Assembly (NCBI RefSeq): GCF_001424405.1
Contig: NZ_LMPS01000007.1
Location: 281,893-345,892 of the forward strand
Reading direction: 5' to 3'
DNA: 64,000 nt
Origin: Dyadobacter sp. Leaf189
GTDB taxonomy: Bacteria; Bacteroidota; Bacteroidia; Cytophagales; Spirosomataceae
Within the stretch, counting starts at the first letter, position 1. Each line of letters opens with the position of its first letter. Positions 52,658-61,284 of this stretch are shown here, piece by piece. Below the pieces are notes generated by a model. The model had not been told where the DNA came from. It worked only from the letters and a program-made list of their open reading frames with translations, and searched no databases. Made by a program: the position numbers and the translations under genes.

Positions 52658-55600
52658 ATGTCTTTCAAAAAGAACAAAAAATTAAATAGTGACTTTTCCA
52701 GAATGACCATCAGTCTGGCTTCACCGGAGTCTATCCTTGAGAGCTCTTTCGGTGAAGTAACCCAGCCTGAAACCATCAACTACCGGACTTACAAGCCGGA
52801 AATGGGTGGGTTGTTCTGCGAGCGTATTTTCGGGCCTGTGAAGGACTGGGAATGTCACTGCGGAAAATATAAGCGCATTCGCTACAAAGGCATTATTTGC
52901 GACCGTTGCGGTGTGGAGGTAACTGAGAAAAAAGTACGTCGTGAACGTATGGGACACATTGAATTGGTGGTTCCGGTGGCGCATATCTGGTACTTCCGCT
53001 CATTGCCAAACAAAATCGGTTACCTGCTTGGACTTTCTACCAAGAAGCTTGATCAGATCATTTATTATGAGCGGTATGCAGTTGTTCAGCCAGGTGTTAA
53101 AGAAGAAGATGGCGTAGGTTACCTTGACTTCCTTACAGAAGACGAGTACCTCGATATCATCGACAAATTGCCTCGCGAAAATCAATTGCTTCCTGACACA
53201 GATCCCAACAAATTCATTGCGAAAATGGGAGCTGATGCATTGGAAATGCTATTGAGCCGCATTAAGTTGGATGAACTTTCATACGAACTCCGTCACCAGG
53301 CTGCAACAGATACTTCTCAGCAACGTAAAGCAGAAGCTTTGAAACGCCTGAAAGTAGTTGAAGCTTTCCGTGATGCAAATACACGTATTGAAAACCGTCC
53401 TGAATGGATGGTGATCAAAATGGTACCTGTTATTCCACCGGAATTGCGTCCATTGGTACCTCTTGATGGTGGCCGTTTCGCAACTTCGGATTTGAATGAC
53501 CTTTACCGTCGTGTGATTATCCGTAACAACCGTCTGAAACGTCTGATCGAAATCAAGGCACCTGAGGTGATCTTGCGTAACGAAAAAAGGATGTTGCAGG
53601 AAGCGGTTGACTCGCTTTTCGATAACAGCCGTAAAGTGAATGCAGTACGTTCAGAAGGTAACCGTGCTTTGAAATCACTTTCAGATATGCTGAAAGGAAA
53701 GCAAGGACGTTTCCGTCAAAACTTGCTTGGTAAGCGTGTTGACTACTCTGGTCGTTCGGTTATCGTAGTAGGTCCTGAATTGAAATTGCACGAATGCGGT
53801 TTGCCAAAAGATATGGCGGCAGAGCTATTCAAGCCGTTCATTATCCGCAAGCTTATCGAGCGTGGAATTGTTAAAACTGTAAAATCAGCGAAGAAGATTG
53901 TGGATCGCAAGGATCCTGTGATCTGGGATATTTTGGAAAACGTTTTGAAAGGACACCCTGTTCTTCTTAACCGTGCTCCGACACTTCACCGTTTGGGTAT
54001 CCAGGCATTCCAGCCTAAGCTGATTGAAGGAAAAGCGATCCAGCTGCACCCATTGGTTTGTACGGCATTCAACGCTGACTTTGACGGTGACCAGATGGCG
54101 GTACACGTACCACTTGGTCAGGAAGCTGTTTTGGAAGCATCAATGCTGATGTTGTCATCGCATAACATTTTGAACCCTGCAAACGGGGCGCCGATTACTG
54201 TACCTTCTCAAGACATGGTTTTGGGTCTGTATTATGTAACAAAAGGCCGCGTAAGCACACCGGAATATCCGATTATCGGAGAAGGTAAGATTTTCTATGG
54301 TCCTGATGAGGTGATCATCGCGATCAATGAAGGCAAGCTTTCAAAACATGCCAATATTAAATGCCGCGTAAGTGTTCGTAATGATGACGGAACTTTCGAG
54401 GTTAAATTGATCGATACAGTTGCTGGTCGCTTGTTGTTTAATCAGGCAGTTCCGGCAGAAGTAGGGTATATCAACGAATTGCTGACTAAGAAGAAATTGC
54501 AGCAAATCATTGGTTTGGTCTTCAAGCAAGCTGGTGTAGCACGTACTGCTCAATTCCTTGATGAAATCAAAGAACTTGGTTTCCAAATGGCCTTCAAAGG
54601 TGGTTTGTCAATGGGATTGGACGATGTAATGGTTCCGGAAGAAAAAGAGAAGCTGATCGAGCAAGCCAAAGGGGACGTTGAGAACGTTTGGAACAACTAC
54701 CTGATGGGTCTTATCACCGAGAATGAGCGTTACAACCAGGTTATTGATATCTGGACACGTGTTAACTCACGGATTACCGAGACTTTGATGAAGCAGCTGG
54801 AAACAGACAAGGGCGGATTCAACTCCATTTATATGATGATGCACTCAGGTGCACGTGGTTCGCGCGAGCAGATCCGTCAGCTGGGTGGAATGAGGGGTTT
54901 GATGGCGAAACCACAGAAGAACATTGCTGGTGGCGCCGGTGAAATCATTGAAAACCCAATCCTTTCTAACTTTAAAGAAGGTTTGGACGTGCTTGAATAC
55001 TTTATCTCAACCCACGGTGCTCGTAAAGGTTTGGCCGATACTGCATTGAAAACTGCGGATGCTGGTTACCTGACCCGTCGTTTGCATGACGTGGCGCAAG
55101 ATGTGGTTGTAGTTGAAGAAGACTGCGGATCACTTCGTGGTATCGCAATCTCTGCTCTCAAAGACAACGAAGATATTGTTGAGCCACTTTCTGAGCGTAT
55201 CCTTGGTCGCGTGAGTGTTCATGATGTATTTGACCCATTGTCAAATGAAATGATCCTTGCTTCCGGACAGGAAATTACAGAAGAGATTGCCGCATACATT
55301 GACGAAACCAGCATTGAAACAGTAGAAATTCGTTCTGTATTGACTTGCGAAACCCGCAATGGAGTATGTGCGAAATGCTACGGGCGTTCATTGGCTTCGG
55401 CGCACATGGTGAACATTGGTGAAGCTGTGGGTGTAATTGCATCTCAGTCAATCGGTGAGCCAGGTACGCAGCTGACCCTTCGTACATTCCACGTCGGTGG
55501 TACTGCTTCCAACATTTCTGTTGAAGCAAATATCAAGGCGAAGTTTGACGGGGTGATCGGTTTCGAAGATCTGCGTCTTGTACAGTCGGTTAATTCCGAA

Positions 55601-56980
55601 GGAGATGAGGTAACAGTAGTAATGGGCCGCTCAGGTGAAGTTAAAATTACCAACCCTGAAACCGGACAATTACTGATCTCAAACAACGTACCTTACGGTG
55701 CGCACCTGTTGGTAAAAGACGGTGAAAAGGTTTTCAAAGGACAAGAACTTTGTACCTGGGATCCATATCATGCAGTAATTCTTTCTGAATTCACGGGAGC
55801 AGTTTCTTTCGATGCAATTGAAGAAGGTATTACATACCGTGAAGAATTTGATGAGCAAACAGGCTTCCAGGAGTCGGTGATCATTGAAACACGTGATAAA
55901 ACCAAAAACCCGGCTATCGTGGTAAAAGGTAAGTCTACGTTGTTGAAAGATCAGACTGAAAAAGGCTATAACCTTCCTGTTGGAGCACGTTTAGTAGTAA
56001 AAGCTGGTACCAACATCAAAGCTGGTCAGCCACTTGCTAAGATCCCGCGTGTTGTTGGTAAAACCCGTGACATTACCGGAGGTCTTCCACGTGTAACTGA
56101 GCTTTTTGAAGCACGTAACCCATCTAACCCTGCTACGGTTTCTGAGATCGATGGTGTGGTATCTTATGGTGGTGTTAAGCGTGGTAACCGCGAAATCCAT
56201 ATTGAATCAAAAGACGGAACGCAGCGTCGCTACATGGTGGCACTTTCGAAACACATTCTTGTTCAGGATGGTGACTTCGTAAGAGCTGGTGATCCGCTTT
56301 CTGATGGAGCGATTACACCTGCGGATATTCTTTCTATCAAAGGACCGACCGCAGTTCAGGAATATCTGGTAAATGAAATTCAGGAAGTATACCGTCTGCA
56401 AGGTGTGAAGATCAACGATAAGCATATCGAATGTATCGTACGCCAGATGATGCAGAAAGTGGAGATCCTGGATGCAGGTGATACTAACTTCCTTGAAATG
56501 CAGCCAGTTGACCGCGTTCTGTTCCGCGAAGAAAATGATAAGATCCTGGATCTGAAGGTGGTAGAGGATGCTGGTAGCTCCGAAACATTGAAACCGGGTA
56601 TGATCGTTTCTGTTCGCCGCCTACGTGACGAAAATTCAAGCTTGAAACGCCGCGACCTTAAACTGGTTACTGCGCGTGATGCGCAGGCAGCTGTGGCGAA
56701 ACCTACTTTGATGGGTATCACACAAGCTTCATTGGGTACTGAAAGTTTCGTTTCTGCGGCTTCATTCCAGGAAACAACCAAAGTATTGAGTGAAGCAGCT
56801 GTTCGTGGAAAGCGCGATGAACTGAAAGGCTTGAAAGAAAACGTGATCGTAGGTCACTTGATCCCAGCCGGAACAGGAATGCGTCAATACGAAAGCCTGA
56901 TCGTTGGATCAAAAGAAGAATTCGATGCATTAACCGATTCCCGTGACAGACAGTCGCGTAAGAAAAAAGAATTGGCATAG
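52658..56980 (+). CDS. rpoC: DNA-directed RNA polymerase subunit beta'
   Basis: The beta' subunit carries the catalytic magnesium site. The 1440-residue protein has the N-terminal zinc site CHCGKYKRIRYKGIICDRCG, the active-site NADFDGDQMAVH with Asp 474, 476 and 478, the second zinc site (CETRNGVCAKCYGR), trigger-loop GEAVGVIASQSIGEPGTQLT and the C-terminal HLIPAGTGM. ATG 52658 is used. A strong terminator follows. Confidence 0.98.
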   Translation: MSFKKNKKLNSDFSRMTISLASPESILESSFGEVTQPETINYRTYKPEMGGLFCERIFGPVKDWECHCGKYKRIRYKGIICDRCGVEVTEKKVRRERMGHIELVVPVAHIWYFRSLPNKIGYLLGLSTKKLDQIIYYERYAVVQPGVKEEDGVGYLDFLTEDEYLDIIDKLPRENQLLPDTDPNKFIAKMGADALEMLLSRIKLDELSYELRHQAATDTSQQRKAEALKRLKVVEAFRDANTRIENRPEWMVIKMVPVIPPELRPLVPLDGGRFATSDLNDLYRRVIIRNNRLKRLIEIKAPEVILRNEKRMLQEAVDSLFDNSRKVNAVRSEGNRALKSLSDMLKGKQGRFRQNLLGKRVDYSGRSVIVVGPELKLHECGLPKDMAAELFKPFIIRKLIERGIVKTVKSAKKIVDRKDPVIWDILENVLKGHPVLLNRAPTLHRLGIQAFQPKLIEGKAIQLHPLVCTAFNADFDGDQMAVHVPLGQEAVLEASMLMLSSHNILNPANGAPITVPSQDMVLGLYYVTKGRVSTPEYPIIGEGKIFYGPDEVIIAINEGKLSKHANIKCRVSVRNDDGTFEVKLIDTVAGRLLFNQAVPAEVGYINELLTKKKLQQIIGLVFKQAGVARTAQFLDEIKELGFQMAFKGGLSMGLDDVMVPEEKEKLIEQAKGDVENVWNNYLMGLITENERYNQVIDIWTRVNSRITETLMKQLETDKGGFNSIYMMMHSGARGSREQIRQLGGMRGLMAKPQKNIAGGAGEIIENPILSNFKEGLDVLEYFISTHGARKGLADTALKTADAGYLTRRLHDVAQDVVVVEEDCGSLRGIAISALKDNEDIVEPLSERILGRVSVHDVFDPLSNEMILASGQEITEEIAAYIDETSIETVEIRSVLTCETRNGVCAKCYGRSLASAHMVNIGEAVGVIASQSIGEPGTQLTLRTFHVGGTASNISVEANIKAKFDGVIGFEDLRLVQSVNSEGDEVTVVMGRSGEVKITNPETGQLLISNNVPYGAHLLVKDGEKVFKGQELCTWDPYHAVILSEFTGAVSFDAIEEGITYREEFDEQTGFQESVIIETRDKTKNPAIVVKGKSTLLKDQTEKGYNLPVGARLVVKAGTNIKAGQPLAKIPRVVGKTRDITGGLPRVTELFEARNPSNPATVSEIDGVVSYGGVKRGNREIHIESKDGTQRRYMVALSKHILVQDGDFVRAGDPLSDGAITPADILSIKGPTAVQEYLVNEIQEVYRLQGVKINDKHIECIVRQMMQKVEILDAGDTNFLEMQPVDRVLFREENDKILDLKVVEDAGSSETLKPGMIVSVRRLRDENSSLKRRDLKLVTARDAQAAVAKPTLMGITQASLGTESFVSAASFQETTKVLSEAAVRGKRDELKGLKENVIVGHLIPAGTGMRQYESLIVGSKEEFDALTDSRDRQSRKKKELA

Positions 56981-56995
56981 TATAGTAAAACAGGT

Positions 56996-57032
56996 AAAAG
57001 GCCGGCCCGCAGCAATGTGAGCCGGCCTTTTT
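56996..57032 (+). terminator. Terminator after rpoC
   Basis: AAAAGGCCGGC (56996-57006) pairs perfectly with 57021-57031, loop of 14 bases, T run at 57028-57032. It ends the tRNA-Trp to rpoC run. Confidence 0.9.
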
Positions 57033-57103
57033 GCTTTTGGTAGCTGCAATTTTTTAGTAATTTCCATGATCCATTCTAGCTCCGGCTGTATCAAAACCAA
57101 CCA

Positions 57104-57430
57104 ATGAAAGAAGAAAAGGAAAGCGAACAACAAATCAATGTAGAATTGTCTGAGGAAATGGCTGAGGGTGTTTACTCCAATCTTGCAATGATAGCACATT
57201 CAAACAGCGAATTTATCCTGGACTTCATCCGGCTGATGCCAGGTGTGCCAAGAGCCAAGGTAAAAGCGAGGATTATCGTCACACCCGAACACGCCAAGCG
57301 TTTAGTGGCCGCATTGAAAGATAATATACAGAAATACGAGGATCAATATGGTCCTATCCCAAGCTCGCAGGACAATGATCCGACCTTTAACTTCCCTATC
57401 AGCTTCGGAGGTCCGGGAGGCGAAGCGTGA
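57104..57430 (+). CDS. DUF3467 protein
   Basis: A 108-residue cytoplasmic protein of the DUF3467 family, function unknown. The core is VYSNLAMIAHSNSEFILDFI, LMPGVPRAKVKARIIVTPEH and AKRLVAALKDNIQKYE. The family is often encoded next to rpoC in Bacteroidota, as here. No motif suggests a catalytic role. Confidence 0.85.
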   Translation: MKEEKESEQQINVELSEEMAEGVYSNLAMIAHSNSEFILDFIRLMPGVPRAKVKARIIVTPEHAKRLVAALKDNIQKYEDQYGPIPSSQDNDPTFNFPISFGGPGGEA

Positions 57431-57536
57431 TTATCGTCGCCAGATAAAATGTTAATAGCCAGTATCTTTTTGGGATTTTTTGTAATTTCGGAAAGTTCGC
57501 TGCTCAGTGAGCTTTGTAAGACTCAACCTATTCACC

Positions 57537-57998
57537 ATGGCTTTATTCAAACTTTCAATTAACAACCGCACCGTCGAGGCGGATGTGGAGCAGGACACTC
57601 CGCTTCTCTGGGTATTGCGGGACAACCTCGGATTGGTTGGTACAAAATACGGCTGCGGGATCGCCCAATGCGGCGCATGTACCGTACACCTGGACGGTAA
57701 GGCTGTAAGATCCTGCGTCCTTCCCGTATCAGCAGTCGGAAAGTCCAAAGTGACAACAATCGAAGGACTCTCTGAAAAAGGCGATCATCCTGTTCAAAAA
57801 GCTTGGGACGAAGTGGATGTGGCGCAATGCGGCTATTGCCAGGCTGGACAGATTATGACAGCCGCAGCTCTTTTGAAGGCAAAACCAAAGCCAACCGACG
57901 AAGAAATCGTAGCAACCATGAGCGGCAATTTGTGCCGTTGCGGTACCTACCACCGCATTAAGGAAGCAGTGAAAGTAGCAGCCTCTAAATCCAATTAA
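57537..57998 (+). CDS. iorA: Molybdenum hydroxylase small subunit, 2Fe-2S protein (IorA/CoxS type)
   Basis: This subunit passes electrons from the molybdenum site. The 153-residue product has a plant-type 2Fe-2S domain (C40, C45, C48, C60) and a C-terminal helical 2Fe-2S domain (C98, C101, C133, C135, in CGYCQAGQIM and NLCRCGTY). It is paired with a large subunit 2 bp downstream and no FAD subunit, as in the isoquinoline 1-oxidoreductase type. The real substrate is unknown; related pairs act on aldehydes. ATG 57537 is used over an earlier in-frame TTG at 57507. Confidence 0.85.
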   Translation: MALFKLSINNRTVEADVEQDTPLLWVLRDNLGLVGTKYGCGIAQCGACTVHLDGKAVRSCVLPVSAVGKSKVTTIEGLSEKGDHPVQKAWDEVDVAQCGYCQAGQIMTAAALLKAKPKPTDEEIVATMSGNLCRCGTYHRIKEAVKVAASKSN

Positions 57999-58000
57999 TC

Positions 58001-60145
58001 ATGAAGACACTAGATCAGACTTCCCGGCGTGATTTTATGAAAGTCGCGGCGGCAGCAGGTGGCGGATTGTTCCTGGGATTCAGTTGGTCCAACTCCAATG
58101 CACTTCCAGTGGTTGTTGATGCAAAATCCATTGCAGCCGGCACGATCAATTTCAATGCATATCTTTCAATCGGGACTGACGATATTATTACCATTGTTTC
58201 GCCCAATCCGGAAATTGGCCAGGGAATTAAAACCGCATTTCCGATGGTCGTGGCCGAAGAACTGGACGCCGATTGGAAGCAGGTAAAAACGGTACAAGGG
58301 AATTTAGATACAAATATTTTCGAAAGGCAGCTCACCGGAGGAAGTGGCGCAGTACCTCACTCGTGGGACAGATTGCGTAAAGCGGGTGCTACTGCGAGGT
58401 ATATGCTTGTGGAAGCGGCCGCTTCGACCTGGAAAGTGCCCGCTGCGGAATGTACAACCGAGAATGGAAAAGTTTTGCATAAAGCTTCCGGCAAATCACT
58501 GACTTACGGTCAGCTTGCAGAAGCCGCATCCAAGCTTGAAGCACCCAAAGAGGTTCAATTAAAAGACGAAAAGAACTTCAAACTGATCGGCCAATCCGTC
58601 AGGAATGTTGATAATAACAATATCGCAACAGGCAAGCCGCTTTTCGGCCTCGATTTTTATCGGGAAGGAATGTTGTTTGCGCTGGTTCAGCGGCCCAAAG
58701 CTTTTGGGTTAAAACTGAAATCGGTTAATGCAGATGCGGCGAAGAAAATGCCGGGAATCGTCGACGTAGTTACGTTTGAAAACAGCGTCGCCGTAGTTGG
58801 TAAGTCTACCTGGCAGGTGAAAAAGGCCCGCGAAGCTTTGAAGATCGAGTATGAAAAAGCGGCTGATCTGGAAAGCTCTGCCGATCATAACCGGATCTTC
58901 TCACAATTGATGGACAATGGAGAAGCGACTGTCCGGAGAAAAAACGGGGATGTAGAAGCTGCATTCAAGGGTGCTGCCAAGGTAATCAAGGCGGAGTACC
59001 AATGCCCGTTCCTGCCGCACAGCCCGCTTGAACCTATGAATTTCTTCGCACACGTGCGTGAAGATGGCGTTGAGCTGGTTGGTCCGACCCAAACACCCGA
59101 TCGCGCCCGAGCAGAGGTAGCAAAACTTACGGGAATCGCGCCCGAAAAGATATCGGTTGAAATCACGCGCCAGGGCGGAGGTTTCGGAAGAAGGCTTGCG
59201 GCAGATTATGTAATTGAAGCAGCACACGTGTCCAAGCTGGTAAAAGCACCGGTTAAAGTGATCTGGACGCGGGAAGATGATATGACAGGCGGCATTTACC
59301 GGCCGGCAGTAAGATACCGTTTTGAAGCTGCATTGGACAAGAATGGTGAAATGATCGGATACAAGCTTCGCGGAGTAGGTATCAACTCGGGTAACCCGAC
59401 CAGGGAAGATAATTTTCCTTCCGGCTCCGTGGATAACCTGCTGATCGATTCGGTTGAACATAAATCACCGATCACAACCGGGCCGTGGAGAGCGCCGATT
59501 ACCAACTTCCTGGCTTATGCAGAGCAATCGTTTATAGACGAAGTAGCCGAGGCTGCTGGCAAAGATCCTGTTGCATTCAGACTTGCGCTTCTTGAGAAAG
59601 CCAAAAAATCACCTGCCGGTGAAGTGAAATACGATGTTGACAGAATGATTGGCGTAATTAAGCTGGCAGCTGAAAAAAGTAACTGGGGTAAAAAGAATGG
59701 AGTTCATCAGGGTTTCAGCGTCTATTTCTCGCACCGGTCTTACGTGGCCCAGGTGGGCGAAGTAGTAGTTGAAAAAGGCAAGCCGGTTCTGAAAAACGTG
59801 ATTGCTGCTGTGGATTGCGGCATTGTAATCAATAAAAGCGGCTCACTGCAGCAAGTACGGGGCGGTGTTGTCGATGGATTAGGCCACGCGATGTACGGGA
59901 ATATGACTTTCAAGGACGGAACGCCAGACCAAAGCAATTTTAATGGTTTCAGACTGATCCGCATGAATGAGATTCCGGAAGTGGAAGTTCATTTTGTGGA
60001 GAATGGGATATCTCCGACCGGCCTTGGCGAACCTGCATTGCCACCTACCGGCGGCGCAGCAGCCAACGCATTTTATAAAGCAACCAAGCAGCGCCTGAGA
60101 AATCAGCCGTTTATCAACGAAGAAGCTTTTAAGGGAATATCGTAA
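58001..60145 (+). CDS. iorB: Molybdenum hydroxylase large subunit (IorB type), Tat-exported
   Basis: The 714-residue product is a xanthine dehydrogenase-family molybdopterin subunit. It begins with a twin-arginine signal, SRRDFMK at 8-14, then a hydrophobic AAAAGGGLFLGFSW, so it is probably exported folded with its partner. Family motifs include NPEIGQGIKTAFPMVVAEEL, TRQGGGFGRRLAADYVIEAA and the C-terminal GLGEPALPPTGGAAANAF with the likely catalytic Glu. The aldehyde- or isoquinoline-type substrate cannot be told apart. It lies 2 bp after iorA and ends at a terminator. Confidence 0.85.
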   Translation: MKTLDQTSRRDFMKVAAAAGGGLFLGFSWSNSNALPVVVDAKSIAAGTINFNAYLSIGTDDIITIVSPNPEIGQGIKTAFPMVVAEELDADWKQVKTVQGNLDTNIFERQLTGGSGAVPHSWDRLRKAGATARYMLVEAAASTWKVPAAECTTENGKVLHKASGKSLTYGQLAEAASKLEAPKEVQLKDEKNFKLIGQSVRNVDNNNIATGKPLFGLDFYREGMLFALVQRPKAFGLKLKSVNADAAKKMPGIVDVVTFENSVAVVGKSTWQVKKAREALKIEYEKAADLESSADHNRIFSQLMDNGEATVRRKNGDVEAAFKGAAKVIKAEYQCPFLPHSPLEPMNFFAHVREDGVELVGPTQTPDRARAEVAKLTGIAPEKISVEITRQGGGFGRRLAADYVIEAAHVSKLVKAPVKVIWTREDDMTGGIYRPAVRYRFEAALDKNGEMIGYKLRGVGINSGNPTREDNFPSGSVDNLLIDSVEHKSPITTGPWRAPITNFLAYAEQSFIDEVAEAAGKDPVAFRLALLEKAKKSPAGEVKYDVDRMIGVIKLAAEKSNWGKKNGVHQGFSVYFSHRSYVAQVGEVVVEKGKPVLKNVIAAVDCGIVINKSGSLQQVRGGVVDGLGHAMYGNMTFKDGTPDQSNFNGFRLIRMNEIPEVEVHFVENGISPTGLGEPALPPTGGAAANAFYKATKQRLRNQPFINEEAFKGIS

Positions 60146-60164
60146 GATTGTTAACGATAATTTG

Positions 60165-60217
60165 AAAAGACAGTAAGAAGAAATGTAACATTGCATTTCT
60201 ATCTTACTGTCTTTTTT
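60165..60217 (+). terminator. Terminator after iorB
   Basis: Arms at 60165-60185 and 60194-60215 pair over 21 bp with one bulged base, and a T run follows (to 60217). Confidence 0.85.
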
Positions 60218-60269
60218 TACAACTCCATTTTTCCGCTTATACTCATAAATTCAGTACTGTTCAAACTCA

Positions 60270-61241
60270 ATGAAAAACCTAATTGTAGTCTCGGTCGCAT
60301 TCATTTGTATGTGCGTGAGCGCGTTCAAAGTAGCGGATTATCCGGGTACCGAAATATCAAATGGAATTGTTCAGGCTAAATTGTACCTGCCCGACAGCAA
60401 AACGGGTTACTATCGCGGAAAGCGGTTTGACTGGGCCGGCGTAATTCACAGTCTGGAATATAAAGGGCATTCCTACTTTGGCAAATGGAACCAGGCTCCT
60501 TACGATCCGGAGCTGCACGACGCGATTATGGGTCCGGTAGAAGAGTTTGTGGCCCTGGATTTCGATGAGGTTAAGCCAGGAGATACTTTCGTGAAAATAG
60601 GTGTGGGCACATTGGTGAAGCCCGACGATAAAAAGTATGCGTTTGCAACTAATTATAAACTTGAAAACGGAGGTAAATGGACAGTGAAGAAGGGAAAAGA
60701 TCAGGTAGCATTTACTCACGAGCTAAAAGATAAATCCGGGTACGGATATGTTTATACGAAAACAGTGCGACTCGTGCCAGGCAAGCCCGGGCTGGTGCTG
60801 GAACACAACCTCAAAAACACGGGAACAAAGGCAATCGCCACAAGCACTTACAATCATAATTTTTTCATGATTGACAATGAGCGTTCCAATGAAAATATCA
60901 GGATCGTTTTTCCGTTTGATGTATCCGGTGAGGGCAGCGGATTTGGCAGTATCATCAATGCAAAAGGAAAACAACTTACTTATGCAAGAGAAGTGAAGCC
61001 AGGCGATCAGGTATTCAGCAGTGGTTTGACAGGTTTCGGGACCTCGGCAAAAGACTACGATATCCGCATTGAAAATACCAAAAGCCGGGCCGGGGTCAGA
61101 ATAACCTGTGATAAACCCCTCGAAAAGCTTGTTTACTGGGCTTGTCCCACTACCTCCTGTCCGGAGCCTTACATCCGCATTGCCGCGGAGCCGGGCAAAG
61201 AAGTTAGCTGGAAAGTCAATTATGAATTTTATACACTTTAA
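60270..61241 (+). CDS. Secreted protein with possible galactose-mutarotase-like fold
   Basis: A 323-residue protein with a signal peptide (KNLIVVSVAFICMCVSAFK). The body is rich in beta-strand patterns, with GYYRGKRFDWAGVIHSLEYK near the start, YNHNFFMIDNERSNENIRIV in the centre and VNYEFYTL at the end. The layout resembles aldose-epimerase-like superfamily proteins, but I do not see a firm catalytic motif. The function is therefore open. A terminator lies 7 bp after the stop. Confidence 0.55.
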   Translation: MKNLIVVSVAFICMCVSAFKVADYPGTEISNGIVQAKLYLPDSKTGYYRGKRFDWAGVIHSLEYKGHSYFGKWNQAPYDPELHDAIMGPVEEFVALDFDEVKPGDTFVKIGVGTLVKPDDKKYAFATNYKLENGGKWTVKKGKDQVAFTHELKDKSGYGYVYTKTVRLVPGKPGLVLEHNLKNTGTKAIATSTYNHNFFMIDNERSNENIRIVFPFDVSGEGSGFGSIINAKGKQLTYAREVKPGDQVFSSGLTGFGTSAKDYDIRIENTKSRAGVRITCDKPLEKLVYWACPTTSCPEPYIRIAAEPGKEVSWKVNYEFYTL

Positions 61242-61247
61242 AATGTT

Positions 61248-61274
61248 TGAGGATTGTTATAATCCTCATTTTTT
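61248..61274 (+). terminator. Terminator between the secreted protein gene and kup
   Basis: TGAGGATT (61248-61255) pairs with AATCCTCA (61261-61268), 5-base loop, six T. It ends 10 bases before the kup start, so kup has little room for a promoter of its own. Confidence 0.8.
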
Positions 61275-61284
61275 GTAAAAACCA

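Noticed and set aside
58901..59461. Minus-strand ORF of 186 codons opposite iorB
   Set aside because: Fully antisense to the molybdopterin subunit, no motif, no promoter.
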